Under the pieces are notes generated by a model. That model searched no databases. It saw only the letters and a list, made by a program, of their open reading frames with translations, and had not been told where the DNA came from. Shown here piece after piece: positions 28,714-38,440 of a DNA stretch of 64,000 nucleotides; position 1 is the first letter of the stretch, and the number at the start of each line of letters is the position of its first letter. The stretch is taken from positions 1 through 64,000 of the forward strand of contig JANYCT010000033.1 in NCBI GenBank assembly GCA_025360105.1, written 5' to 3'. A program made the position numbers and the translations under genes. This DNA comes from Actinomycetes bacterium (GTDB lineage: Bacteria > Actinomycetota > Acidimicrobiia > Acidimicrobiales > Ilumatobacteraceae).

Positions 28714-29553
28714 ATGAGCGATCGACCAGTTGCAGTCGTCACGGGCGCGAGCAGGGGCATCGGTAGGGCCACGGCCATTGGCTTCGCCCGGGCGGGTTAC
28801 GACGTGGTCATCACCGCTCGCAGCACGACGTCATCGTCGGTTGCGTTTGCCGGAACCACTCGGATCGACCCCGATGCAGGAGCAGCGTTGGCCGGCGGCT
28901 TGCCCGAGGTTGCGGCGGCTGTCGAGGCTTACGGGGTTCGCTGCATATGCGTTGCGATGGATCTCATTGATCGCGACTCTGTTCTCGCAGCGGCGCAAGC
29001 GAGCATCGCAGCATTCGGACGAGTGGATGTCTATGTGAACAACGCGATCTATCAGGGGCCGGGCATCAACGACTCGGCCACGGCCATCACAATCGACCTT
29101 GTCGACCGTGTGGTGTCGGCCGACGCGATCACCCCGCTGTTGTTCGTGCAGGCGGTGCTCGACGGCATGATCACTCGGGGGAGTGGTGTGATCATCCACC
29201 TCACCTCTGGCGCGGCCACGCTCGCACCGCGGGCACCGTTTGGCCGTGGTGGCTGGGGCCTGGCTTATGCGATCGCCAAGGGTGGCGCACATCGGATGGT
29301 GGGCGTACTCCACGCCGAACTCGCTGCGAGCGGTATTCGTGCCTACAACCTCAACCCCGGACACGTCGTCACCGAGGTCGGCCGCGCCCGTGCTGCTCGC
29401 GTCGGTACAGAGGCCACCGGCCAGTCGCCCGAGATTCCCGCTGCAGCTGCGGTGTGGCTGGCTGCGGAGACCGAGCAAACTCGGGCGTTGGCGGGCACCG
29501 ACGTGGTTGCGCGCGACATCGTGCGCCTTCACAACCTTGTGGCCGAAAGCTGA
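28714..29553 (+). CDS. short-chain dehydrogenase/reductase
   Basis: VAVVTGASRGIGRATAIGFARAGYDVVITAR, NNAIYQG, YAIAKGGAHRMVGVLHAELA. Confidence 0.92.
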   Translation: MSDRPVAVVTGASRGIGRATAIGFARAGYDVVITARSTTSSSVAFAGTTRIDPDAGAALAGGLPEVAAAVEAYGVRCICVAMDLIDRDSVLAAAQASIAAFGRVDVYVNNAIYQGPGINDSATAITIDLVDRVVSADAITPLLFVQAVLDGMITRGSGVIIHLTSGAATLAPRAPFGRGGWGLAYAIAKGGAHRMVGVLHAELAASGIRAYNLNPGHVVTEVGRARAARVGTEATGQSPEIPAAAAVWLAAETEQTRALAGTDVVARDIVRLHNLVAES

Positions 29554-29556
29554 GGG

Positions 29557-29796
29557 CTATTCCTCGTTCTGCTCGATTGCATCGAGGAATGAATCAACGT
29601 CGTCATCCTCGCCGCCGACGAGCCAGATGACCACACCCTCGTCACCTTCGTCCTCCCAGGGGAGCACGCCCTCGACTGAGTATCGATCGACCGTGATGTC
29701 TTCGTTGTCGTCGTCGACCGGAGCGACCACAGCAAGTTCCACCTCGGCGTCGGGTGGCTGATCTCGCAGAATGTCAATCAGTTCTCGCACACGCAT
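29557..29796 (-). CDS. acidic 79-aa hypothetical protein
   Basis: MRVRELIDILRDQPPDAEVELAVVAPVDDDNEDITVDRYSVEGVLPWEDEGDEGVVIWLVGGEDDDVDSFLDAIEQNEE; intact ORF with no overlapping stronger gene. Confidence 0.6.
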   Translation of the reverse strand: MRVRELIDILRDQPPDAEVELAVVAPVDDDNEDITVDRYSVEGVLPWEDEGDEGVVIWLVGGEDDDVDSFLDAIEQNEE

Positions 29797-29837
29797 AATT
29801 GCTGCCTTTCCTCGTGCCCTTGAGTCTTGCCGATGAG

Positions 29838-30410
29838 TCAGGGTTCATCCAACCACGTCGGTGCTTGTTCGAGCAGAAACAGGCTGACGTCCTTGCAACG
29901 GTCGAGTGTGGCACACAACGGTTCATCGAGGCTGGAGTACACATCGGCGAGCTCGATCGACAGCCGGGCGACGATGGACAGGCTGCGCTCGGGAGCGTCG
30001 GTGACGCTGGCGAACGAGTCGATGGCCGACACTTCGACGGGAAGGTCGATGCCGCCGACGCCGGCGAGTTCGGTGGCGAGGATCAGGAGATCGGGAGGAT
30101 GCACGAGCGGTGGAAGGGTCCAGGTGAAGTGCACGGGGAAGGCGAAGCCCGACGGCGGTTGGTCGTCGGGATCTTCCATCTTCATGACTTCATCCTCGAA
30201 GCCCAGCAGGGCGCGGGGATCGACCTCGAGCGAGAGGTGGAGGTCGATGGGGCCGCTGCACGCTTCTTCAGGGTGTAAGTCCACCTCCCACAACTGACGC
30301 AGCGAGTAGGTCTCCACAAAGTGCCGTTCGTCGTGCACATGGAAGCCATGGTCGATGGCGTGACTCTTCACATCGGCGATGAAACCGGCAACATCGATGA
30401 CAGCCAACAT
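29838..30410 (-). CDS. hypothetical protein
   Basis: 190-aa ORF filling a gap between annotated genes; composition is protein-like and acidic. Confidence 0.6.
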   Translation of the reverse strand: MLAVIDVAGFIADVKSHAIDHGFHVHDERHFVETYSLRQLWEVDLHPEEACSGPIDLHLSLEVDPRALLGFEDEVMKMEDPDDQPPSGFAFPVHFTWTLPPLVHPPDLLILATELAGVGGIDLPVEVSAIDSFASVTDAPERSLSIVARLSIELADVYSSLDEPLCATLDRCKDVSLFLLEQAPTWLDEP

Positions 30411-31212
30411 GGACCTTTCTGCAGTGAATCAACTCAACAAACCGTGCTCTGACACTACCCTGCAGTCGATGTATCAAGACGTGCTCGCGTTGTTTGCGTC
30501 GATCGCTGATGCTGTGGGAGAGAGCCTTCGTGAGGTCAGCGATTGGGGGCCCTCTGGGCTGCGCGATGGCCAGTATGGGGCCGACCTCGTGGCGGATCGC
30601 ATTGTGCTTGAAGCCTTGGCCGAGGCTGGGCTCAGTGCGCTGTCTGAAGAGAGCGGGCTCACCGTGCGCGGCGGCGATGCGATGGTGATCGTTGACCCAC
30701 TCGACGGTTCCACCAACGCCAGCCATGGCGTGCCCTGGTATGCCACGTCGCTCTGTCTGGCCGACGAGCACGGCGCCGCAGTCGGCCTGGTGCGCAATCA
30801 GGCGAGCGGCGTCACGTACACGGCGGTGCGTGGCGGGGGAGCGTGGTGCGGGTCGGTGCAGCTTTCCGCGTCGCCATGCGAAGACCTGGCTGACGCATTC
30901 ATCGGTCTGAGCGGTCTGCCACCTCGCCACCTCGGTTGGCGACAGTTTCGCGCGTTCGGCGCGGTGGCGCTCGATCTGTGTCTCGTCGCGTCAGGAGGCC
31001 TCGATGGCTTCATCGATTGCAGCGTCGACGCGCACGGGGTGTGGGACTACGCGGCTGGGGTCCTGATCTGCCACGAGGCTGGTGCCAGCGTGGTCGATGC
31101 GCAGGGTCGTGATCTATTGGTGCGCGATCCGGCGCTGAGGCGCACGCCAGTTGCCGCAGCAAGACCCGAGTTGCTGGCTCAAATGCTTGCCGTTCGCACG
31201 ACCTTTGCCTAA
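30409..31212 (+). CDS. inositol monophosphatase family protein
   Basis: LSEESGLTVRGGDAMVIVDPLDGSTNASHGVPWYATSLCLADE; VWDYAAGVLICHEAGASVVD. Start uncertain (30409 or 30469). Confidence 0.9.
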   Translation: MDLSAVNQLNKPCSDTTLQSMYQDVLALFASIADAVGESLREVSDWGPSGLRDGQYGADLVADRIVLEALAEAGLSALSEESGLTVRGGDAMVIVDPLDGSTNASHGVPWYATSLCLADEHGAAVGLVRNQASGVTYTAVRGGGAWCGSVQLSASPCEDLADAFIGLSGLPPRHLGWRQFRAFGAVALDLCLVASGGLDGFIDCSVDAHGVWDYAAGVLICHEAGASVVDAQGRDLLVRDPALRRTPVAAARPELLAQMLAVRTTFA

Positions 31213-32153
31213 CCGACCGCGGCGCGGCGTTGGCCCTCGCTCCACAATCGGGTCAGGCTCGGGTGGCGGAGTTTTCCGAGCGCTCGACCTTCGATCTGAC
31301 GGATCCGCTCACGAGTGAGCGCGAAGGTTTCGCCAAGCTCCGCAAGTGTCTGCGGCTCGAGTCCGATTCCAAAGCGGGCCGAAAGGACTGCTCGCTCTCG
31401 CTCGCTGAGCCGCGCAAGTTGCACATGCAACGACTGCCGCTCCAGCGCGACCGCAGCTGCATCGTACGGGGCGATGGCATCGTCATCCTCGACCATGTCG
31501 CCCAGGACCGTGTAACCGTCATCGCTGAGTGGGCTCGACAGCGACATGATGTCGCAGCGATGTTGGCGAACAAGGGTGATGCGCTCGGCACCGATGCCGG
31601 TGTCGGCCGCAACTTCGTCACTGGTGGGTTGCCGATCGAGTTCGTCCCACAACTTGGCGGTGCTCTGGTCGATCAGGCTGTATTGCTCGCGAACATGCGA
31701 TGGAACGCGGATGGTGCGTGACGTGTCGTTGACTGCGCGACCGATCGCCTGACGGATCCACCATGTGGCGTAGGTGCTGAACTTGAAGCCCTTGGTGTGA
31801 TCGAACTTCTCGACGGCCTTCATCAATCCGACGTTGCCCTCTTGGATCAGATCGAGCAAGAGCAGGCCACGCCCCTCGAACCGCTTGGCGACGCTCACGA
31901 CCAAGCGGAGGTTGCTCTGGATGAACGTGCGCCGCGCATCGGCGGCGACCCCTACCGCGGCCTCTAGTTCTGCGCGGGCACGAGGGCTGAGTCGCCGCGG
32001 GGCCTTGAGTCGCTCCTCGGCGTCGCGGCCAATGGCAATCCGGCCGGCCAGCGTGCGTTCGTCGTCAGCAGAGAGCAACGGGTGCGCTCCGATTTCATCG
32101 AGGTAGCGGCGAAGTATTTCGTCACTACCTGAGTCACGAGTGCGCGGTGCCAT
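31209..32153 (-). CDS. RNA polymerase sigma-70 family factor, second group 1/2 type
   Basis: [88 protein letters not shown]. Confidence 0.94.
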   Translation of the reverse strand: MAPRTRDSGSDEILRRYLDEIGAHPLLSADDERTLAGRIAIGRDAEERLKAPRRLSPRARAELEAAVGVAADARRTFIQSNLRLVVSVAKRFEGRGLLLLDLIQEGNVGLMKAVEKFDHTKGFKFSTYATWWIRQAIGRAVNDTSRTIRVPSHVREQYSLIDQSTAKLWDELDRQPTSDEVAADTGIGAERITLVRQHRCDIMSLSSPLSDDGYTVLGDMVEDDDAIAPYDAAAVALERQSLHVQLARLSERERAVLSARFGIGLEPQTLAELGETFALTRERIRQIEGRALGKLRHPSLTRLWSEGQRRAAVG

Positions 32154-32243
32154 TGCGCCGAACCGTAGTTGTCGATGCGATCGATTCCGCGGATGTCGGT
32201 TCGCTCGGGGGTGGTGGCGCAGTAGGCTGCGTACTCCGTTCGC

Positions 32244-32316
32244 GGGCGCATAGCTCAGTTGGTAGAGCACTGCCCTTACAAGGCAATGGTCGGGGGTTCG
32301 AGTCCCTCTGCGCCCA
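32244..32316 (+). tRNA. tRNA-Val (anticodon TAC)
   Basis: GGGCGCATAGCTCAGTTGGTAGAGCACTGCCCTTACAAGGCAATGGTCGGGGGTTCGAGTCCCTCTGCGCCCA; anticodon loop CTTACAA. Confidence 0.95.
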
Positions 32317-32483
32317 CTCGTTGCTGTCGATGTCACAACGCGTACCGTGGTCAGCGTCGGGTTCGAAGGACGACGGAAGGGGTGGCGTCAGGCTGAAGTA
32401 TTGCGGCCGAGGTTCGTTTGGTCGCCGGTTTCTGGGCTGCTCAGATCCGATGGTCTGCGTTACCCGTCGTCCGCCGCTTGGGG

Positions 32484-32511
32484 TGATATCATTCACGGCA
32501 TGACTGATATC
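32484..32511. promoter_or_regulatory. candidate toxin-antitoxin operator: TGATATC repeats 21 bp apart
   Basis: TGATATCA palindrome at 32484-32491 and TGATATC at 32505-32511, flanking the antitoxin ATG (32500). Confidence 0.45.
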
Positions 32512-32712
32512 CTCATTCGCGATGTACCCGACGACGTCGTCGCAGCGCTTGACGCCAACGCACAACGTGCCGGCGTCACACGCGCCGAGTACCTGCGCCG
32601 GGTGCTCGCCGATCAGCAAGGACCGGCGCTGACGCGCGACCATCTGGACCGTTTCGCCCAGCGCACCGCAGATTTGAGTGATCCTACGGTGATGACAGCC
32701 GCATGGGGGTGA
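32500..32712 (+). CDS. VapB-like antitoxin (RHH/FitA type)
   Basis: [40 protein letters not shown]. Confidence 0.85.
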   Translation: MTDILIRDVPDDVVAALDANAQRAGVTRAEYLRRVLADQQGPALTRDHLDRFAQRTADLSDPTVMTAAWG

Positions 32713-33107
32713 CCAGCTGGCTCATCGACAAATCAGCCCTCACCCGTATCAACACCGCAAGCGACGAGTGGCTGTCACGCATCCAATGCGGCCTGGTGAG
32801 GATCTCAACGGTCACCTTGCTCGAGATCGGCTTCTCGACACGCAACGGCGCCGAACACCGTGCGACGCTCGGTGAGCCGCCGGTGTCGTCGATGAACGTT
32901 GAACACCTCACGCCGGCAATCGAAGCTCGTGCCATCGAGATTCAGAGGCTGCTGGCAGACCGTGGCCAGCATCGAGCGCCGTCGATTCCCGATCTGCTGA
33001 TCGCTGCGACCGCAGAGATCGCACGACTCACCGTGTTGCACGTCGACAAAGACTTCGACCTGATTGCCGCGATCACCGGCCAACCCATCGAACGCCTCGA
33101 CGTCTGA
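32703..33107 (+). CDS. PIN-domain VapC-like toxin
   Basis: [11 protein letters not shown]...[11 protein letters not shown]-like [12 protein letters not shown]...[29 protein letters not shown]; overlaps antitoxin end. Confidence 0.9.
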   Translation: MGVTSWLIDKSALTRINTASDEWLSRIQCGLVRISTVTLLEIGFSTRNGAEHRATLGEPPVSSMNVEHLTPAIEARAIEIQRLLADRGQHRAPSIPDLLIAATAEIARLTVLHVDKDFDLIAAITGQPIERLDV

Positions 33108-33239
33108 CGATCGGGGTCACCTGTCGTCGTGGTCGTCCGTCAGCGCGACATGGCACTCGACCCAACACAGCAACGCGTCATGGTGGATTGGACCCGCTCA
33201 GATCGGCACCTGAACCGATGGTCGGCTGGACGCGAGGGG

Positions 33240-33926
33240 TCAATGTCGAAGGCTGAGGCCGTGCAGTCTTGTGGCGGCGGTGCCGTACTGGCCCAACTGG
33301 TAGCAGGCTGCGCCAGCCGGCGAGAACGTGAATGGTTCGAACGGTTCGGCGAGCATCTTGTCGAGATAGTCGCGTGATGCGACTCCTGTGGTCACATGCG
33401 GGCTGAACTGTTCGCCGGTCGAGGCGGGAACGAAGTGTGTGACGTACTCGATGAGCATTGGGTCGATGACGGGGTCCGCCGGCGTCGTGACGAAGGCGTC
33501 GGAGTTGCCGGTGGTTACCGTGTAGCGGGCGAGGCCATCGATCAGGTCCTGTTGCAGCTGGCGGAGTGTCGAGTTCGGCTTGGCGACGATGCCTGCAAGG
33601 CCGAGGTCTCCGCTCGGGATGTAGTAGTAGGTGTAGGCCTCGAGGCGCAGGCCCAAGACATCGACGCAAGCGATCGATTGCTCGGCGGCGGCGAAGATCT
33701 CGTCGAGATCGGTCGTGCGAACGAACCGTTGGAGGAGCGTGATGTGCGGGCGGTGCGCGTCGTCGAGAGCGAAGCCGTGCGGGAACACGCCGAGCAGACG
33801 CGCGTTGGTTGCCTCGCACTGTTCGAGCATCGTGCTGTCCGGTTCGAGCAGGACGTTGATGGCGGTGACCGAGTTTGGCTCGGAGCGTGAAACCTGCTTC
33901 GGATCCGTGCTGTTCATCGCATTCAC
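33240..33926 (-). CDS. 2H phosphoesterase / 2'-5' RNA ligase-like protein
   Basis: Two HxT motifs: HRPHITLLQRF and FSPHVTTGVA. Confidence 0.75.
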   Translation of the reverse strand: MNAMNSTDPKQVSRSEPNSVTAINVLLEPDSTMLEQCEATNARLLGVFPHGFALDDAHRPHITLLQRFVRTTDLDEIFAAAEQSIACVDVLGLRLEAYTYYYIPSGDLGLAGIVAKPNSTLRQLQQDLIDGLARYTVTTGNSDAFVTTPADPVIDPMLIEYVTHFVPASTGEQFSPHVTTGVASRDYLDKMLAEPFEPFTFSPAGAACYQLGQYGTAATRLHGLSLRH

Positions 33927-34028
33927 CTCGGTATCGATCTCGTGTGAGCCTGCTATTACTCGCCTTCACCAACGCGGACGCCGGTCTTGGTGAGCCCCCG
34001 GTGCAGACTTCGGGTACAGGTAGCGGCG

Positions 34029-35702
34029 CTACGAGATCTTTGGTGCGTCGGTCCCGAGGAACTGGGTGCGGAGTTCGCGTTTGAGGACTTTACCGGTGGC
34101 GTTGCGGGGGAGGGCGTCGACGATGGCGATGTCGTTGGGGATTTTGAACTTCGCGAGTCGGCTAACGCAGTGTTCAACGACGGTGGCGCGGTCGATGGCG
34201 GTGCCGGGTTTGAGCGCGAGCACGGCGAGTCCGACTTCGCCCCACTTGTCGCTGGGGACTCCGATGATGGCGGCCTCGGCCACCTGGGGGAGTTGGTAGA
34301 GAATGTTTTCGATCTCCGCCGGGTAGACGTTCTCGCCGCCGGAGATGTACATGTCTTTCCACCGATCGACGATGTAGATGAATCCTTCTTCGTCCATCCG
34401 GGCGGCGTCACCGGTCTTCAACCAACGGCCTTCGAACGCGGCCGCAGTGGCGTCGGGTCGGTTCCAGTAGCCGGGAGTGATGTTCGGCCCCGCAACCCAC
34501 AACTCACCGATCTCGTTCGGTGCGCAGTCGCCGCCGTCGTCGTTGACGATGCGGGTTTCAGTGTGCAGCAACGTCTTGCCGGTGGAACCGATCTTGCGCA
34601 GCGACTCGTTCACGTCGAGGAAGATGTGCGCCGGGCTGGTCTCGGTCATCCCGAACCCCTGCAACATCGACACGCCACGGCCTGCCCAGGTCTCCATGAT
34701 CGTCAATGCGCACGGCGCACCACCGACACCGGCGATACGCAAACGCGACAGGTCGGTGTGCTCGAAATCGGGGTGCTGCATCATGAACTGATACGGGGCG
34801 GGCACCGCGAAGAAATGGGTGATGCCCTGCTCGGGATCGCCGAGCACGCGCAACGCTGCGCCCGGGTCGAACGTCTTCATGATCACCACGGTGCCACCTG
34901 CGTGTAACGCCGGGTTCGAGTAGCAGTTCAACCCGCCGGTGTGGAACAGCGGCAGCACGCACATGCTCACCGTGTCGAGCCCGACCCCGGCCGGGACGCC
35001 AAGGTTGATGGCGTTCCAGAAGTTCATCCCATGGGTGATCATCGCCCCCTTCGGATGCCCGGTTGTGCCCGACGTGTACATGATCGAGATCACGTCGTCG
35101 TGAGTGAGTTGCTCGCGTCCGCCGTCCTGCCCGTCGAAACGGGCTAGCACCTGCTCGTAGGGGTTGTCGCCGCCGCTCGAATCGATGCTCAGCACCGTGT
35201 CGATGCTGCACAACCGTTGCAACTCGACCGCTGACTCGGCGAATGTGGAGTCGTGCACCAGCAACGACGGGGAGCTGTCGTTGAGGATGTACTCCAACTC
35301 GGCGACCGTGAGACGCCAGTTCAACAACACGCAGATCGAACCCGTACGCGCACAGGCGAACTGGATGTCGAAGTACTCGACACCGTTGTGGGCCAGCACA
35401 CCCACGCGGTCACCGCGGCCGATGCCCAACGATCGCAAGTACGCCGCCATCGCATCGACACGGCGATCCAGCTCGGCGTACGTGAACGAGCGGCCCGTGC
35501 CCAGATCGCGGATCGCTTCTTTCACTCCACGATTCGCGGCGTGATGGGAGATCCAGTCGTAAGCCCGTACGGTGCCATGCCCGGTGGGGCGCGACGACGT
35601 CATCGCCGCAGCCTTCTCAGGATCAGGGGTGAAATCCGTGTTGTGTGCATCGCGATGCGCCCCGCCCTCGAGACCCTCCGCCGTATTGCTCGCGCTGATC
35701 AT
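34029..35702 (-). CDS. AMP-dependent (acyl-CoA) synthetase/ligase
   Basis: IMYTSGTTGHPKGAMITH, GFGMTETSP, KTGDAARMDEEGFIYIVDRWKDMYISGGENVYPAEIE. Confidence 0.95.
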   Translation of the reverse strand: MISASNTAEGLEGGAHRDAHNTDFTPDPEKAAAMTSSRPTGHGTVRAYDWISHHAANRGVKEAIRDLGTGRSFTYAELDRRVDAMAAYLRSLGIGRGDRVGVLAHNGVEYFDIQFACARTGSICVLLNWRLTVAELEYILNDSSPSLLVHDSTFAESAVELQRLCSIDTVLSIDSSGGDNPYEQVLARFDGQDGGREQLTHDDVISIMYTSGTTGHPKGAMITHGMNFWNAINLGVPAGVGLDTVSMCVLPLFHTGGLNCYSNPALHAGGTVVIMKTFDPGAALRVLGDPEQGITHFFAVPAPYQFMMQHPDFEHTDLSRLRIAGVGGAPCALTIMETWAGRGVSMLQGFGMTETSPAHIFLDVNESLRKIGSTGKTLLHTETRIVNDDGGDCAPNEIGELWVAGPNITPGYWNRPDATAAAFEGRWLKTGDAARMDEEGFIYIVDRWKDMYISGGENVYPAEIENILYQLPQVAEAAIIGVPSDKWGEVGLAVLALKPGTAIDRATVVEHCVSRLAKFKIPNDIAIVDALPRNATGKVLKRELRTQFLGTDAPKIS

Positions 35703-35872
35703 GTACTGACCCCCGTGTCTCCCAGTGTGATGCCGAACCCAGCCCGGCCCAAGCGGGAATGCTCCCACATTCGAGTCGAGGGCGCTACACCGCGTTGGTC
35801 CAATGAGCACGGCATCAACGACCGGGATGAGAGCCATCCTCGCCGGGATTCAATCCGAACTACATTCCGCTC

Positions 35873-36820
35873 ATGAGCACCGCGGAATCTCCCAACCACA
35901 TCGAATCGGACCTCGTCGCTTTGCGCGAACATCTCGCCGCACGCAACGGCATCGTCGGGCTCGAGGTGTTGGAACCCAGCGAAGTTGAACGTGCCGTACG
36001 ACTGTTCCATCGCGATGGATTTGTCGTGGTGCGCGATGCCCTTGATGCCGCGCAGACCGAGTTCGTCAGGGCAGGTGTTGGCGAAGTCGTGGCCGACATC
36101 ATTGCGCTCGACACGGATCGTCACGGCAACCGGGGCTCGCACCGTTACTCGTTCGGCGGGTCGAGCCTCACGAGAAGCATGCTGCATCGACCGGAGTGGC
36201 AGATGTTGATCGACCTGCCTACCGTGACGCCGATCCTCGTGGCGATCTTCGGATCGGATGACTACATCGTTCGAGCTGCCAGCGGTGACTTCTGCCTGCC
36301 GGGGGCAGTCGGATACCAACCGCTCCATGCAGACATGGGTGATTTCGTCGACCGCAAGGCAACACCGTTCAGTTCATTTTGCGATCCGCGCGGACACCTT
36401 TCGTTTCGCGATCTGCCGTGTCCGTACGTGTGTGTGAACTTCATGCCGATCGACATGACCCCGCTCAACGGTCCGACTCGCCAGATTCCCGGGACGCAGC
36501 ACTCACGGACACCGATCCCGCGGCTGTCCGAAGAACCCGAATGGATGCGACTCAGCACGGTGTGTCCGGCGCCGGCCGGTGCTGTGCAGATTCGCGACGT
36601 TCGGGCATGGCACGGCGGCACACCAAACCTGTCAGATGAGACTCGAGCAATCCCCAACGTGGAGTACTACGCGCCATGGTTTCGCGAGCCGATGTTGCCG
36701 GGCATCAGCCGTGCTGATCAACGACTCCTCAGTGAGCATGCCCAGCGACTCACGCGCTTCGTGGTCGCTGACTCGGCCGACGTCCTGGAAACCGGCTACA
36801 CCTTGCGCCCGCCACGCTGA
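35873..36820 (+). CDS. phytanoyl-CoA dioxygenase (PhyH) family protein
   Basis: FHRDGFVVVRDAL; QPLHADMGDF (HxD); HGGTPNLSDETRAIPNVEYYAPWF. Confidence 0.8.
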   Translation: MSTAESPNHIESDLVALREHLAARNGIVGLEVLEPSEVERAVRLFHRDGFVVVRDALDAAQTEFVRAGVGEVVADIIALDTDRHGNRGSHRYSFGGSSLTRSMLHRPEWQMLIDLPTVTPILVAIFGSDDYIVRAASGDFCLPGAVGYQPLHADMGDFVDRKATPFSSFCDPRGHLSFRDLPCPYVCVNFMPIDMTPLNGPTRQIPGTQHSRTPIPRLSEEPEWMRLSTVCPAPAGAVQIRDVRAWHGGTPNLSDETRAIPNVEYYAPWFREPMLPGISRADQRLLSEHAQRLTRFVVADSADVLETGYTLRPPR

Positions 36821-37018
36821 AGCCACAAGGCGGCGCGGCGTTGCTCGCAGCCAGGGGATTTGAAGGAAGTCAACGAGGATCCATCGTGTAGCTCACTCTC
36901 AAACTCGAGCCATGCATTGTCGTGGGGGCTTGTCATTCGGGCCTGCGTTCACGTGAAATGTCGAGAGATTCTCGTGGTTCAACGTCTCGCACGAATGAAA
37001 ACCGACGTACCTTTTCCT

Positions 37019-38290
37019 ATGGGACTTGTGATACGTGATTTCATGCCTGCCGACGTGCGCGAGGTGTTGACATTGATTGACACGTGCCGGACGAACGCGA
37101 ACGCCCCGTCGATCGACCTCGCCGAATTCATTGCCGACCTCAGCGACGGATCTGTTGTGTTGGTGGCCGAGGAGCGCAACGAGATCGTCGGTGTCGTCTC
37201 CGCTCGACCGAGTGGTGACTCAGCGTGGACACGAACACTCGGGATCGCACCCAACCGCCGTCACCAAGGTGTCGGGTCGGCACTGCTCCAAGGTGTCGAG
37301 GAGCGGCTGCTACATCTCGGGGTTCGTAAGATTTCGGCTCTACTCGCGCCGGGCGAGCTCGGCGAGGAGGCCCTTGTGAATCGGGGCTTCACGGTGACTC
37401 ACGGCCTGGTGCTCTATGAAAAACGCGAGCCATTGGAACCGAGCGACGTCCGTGTGGTCGACGAGTGGGGCGGACTGCTGCTCGAAGCGGGCCTGTGGGA
37501 CGAGGCCGCTGGCATGACTCGGGAGAAGTCGCTGATCGAGACACAGATTGTTGCTCCCCTTCTCGATCCGGACCTGGCAGCACAGATCGGGCTGCGGCCG
37601 CCCGCAACTGTGATGCTTTTCGGTCCTCCCGGGACCGGTAAAACCACGTTCGCCAAGGCGATCGCAAGCCGGTTGGGCTGGCCGTTCGTCGAGCTGCTTC
37701 CGTCGAAGCTGGCCAGTGGTCGGGGCACCCTCGCCAGTGAGCTGCATCGAGCCTTCGTCGAGCTCGGCCAACTGGAGCATGTCGTCATCTTCATCGACGA
37801 GTTCGACGAAATCGCGCCGGCGCGCGACACCCAACCGGCGACAGCGGGCGTCGTCAACGAGCTCCTCAAATCGATTCCCGAGTTTCGCCGGCGCCCGGGT
37901 CGTCTGCTCGTTTGCGCCACCAACTTCGTCGGCTCGATCGACCCGGCGGTGCTCCGTCCCGGGCGTTTTGACCTGTTGATCGCCATCGGCCCACCAGACG
38001 ACGCAGCACTCGCCGCGCTGTGGCGGCGAGCGCTGGCTCCGATGGCCACATCAGCCGACGTGGTCGCGGCGGACCTCGCCAGGGCGACGACCGGCTTCAC
38101 GGCCGGAGACGTTGATCTTGCCGGCCAACGCGCTGCAGTTCTCGCCTTTGACCGAGCACGGTCCGGTGCAGCACCGGCGGTCGTCACCGCAATGGATCTC
38201 CGAACTGCAATTAGCCAGACCCGGCCGTCTATTCCGGTAGAGATCGTGGAGCGTTTCCGTATCGAAGCAGCCGAGTTCGAGCGCGTCTGA
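37019..38290 (+). CDS. GNAT N-acetyltransferase fused to AAA+ ATPase
   Basis: GNAT: LGIAPNRRHQGVGSALLQGVEERLLHLGVRKISAL; AAA+: VMLFGPPGTGKTTFAKAIA, VVIFIDEFDEIAPARD, LLVCATNFVGSIDPAVLRPGRFDLLI; single uninterrupted frame. Confidence 0.9.
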   Translation: MGLVIRDFMPADVREVLTLIDTCRTNANAPSIDLAEFIADLSDGSVVLVAEERNEIVGVVSARPSGDSAWTRTLGIAPNRRHQGVGSALLQGVEERLLHLGVRKISALLAPGELGEEALVNRGFTVTHGLVLYEKREPLEPSDVRVVDEWGGLLLEAGLWDEAAGMTREKSLIETQIVAPLLDPDLAAQIGLRPPATVMLFGPPGTGKTTFAKAIASRLGWPFVELLPSKLASGRGTLASELHRAFVELGQLEHVVIFIDEFDEIAPARDTQPATAGVVNELLKSIPEFRRRPGRLLVCATNFVGSIDPAVLRPGRFDLLIAIGPPDDAALAALWRRALAPMATSADVVAADLARATTGFTAGDVDLAGQRAAVLAFDRARSGAAPAVVTAMDLRTAISQTRPSIPVEIVERFRIEAAEFERV

Positions 38291-38319
38291 TCTGTCGCCT
38301 CCACGTTTCGTTCGTCATA

Positions 38320-38369
38320 GATAGTGACGATTGATTGAATAGAATCTATCGCTGTCGTCAATCACTATC
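38320..38369. promoter_or_regulatory. candidate OxyR operator upstream of ahpC
   Basis: GATAGTGA (38320-38327) ... TCACTATC (38362-38369), dyad within a 50-bp AT-rich block ATAGATAGTGACGATTGATTGAATAGAATCTATCGCTGTCGTCAATCACTATC. Confidence 0.55.
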
Positions 38370-38440
38370 GGGGTCATAGCCTGACTGCTGAGATACCGAC
38401 AGTGCAATCTTCTCCCTCCCCCCAACAGCAAGGAATTCCC

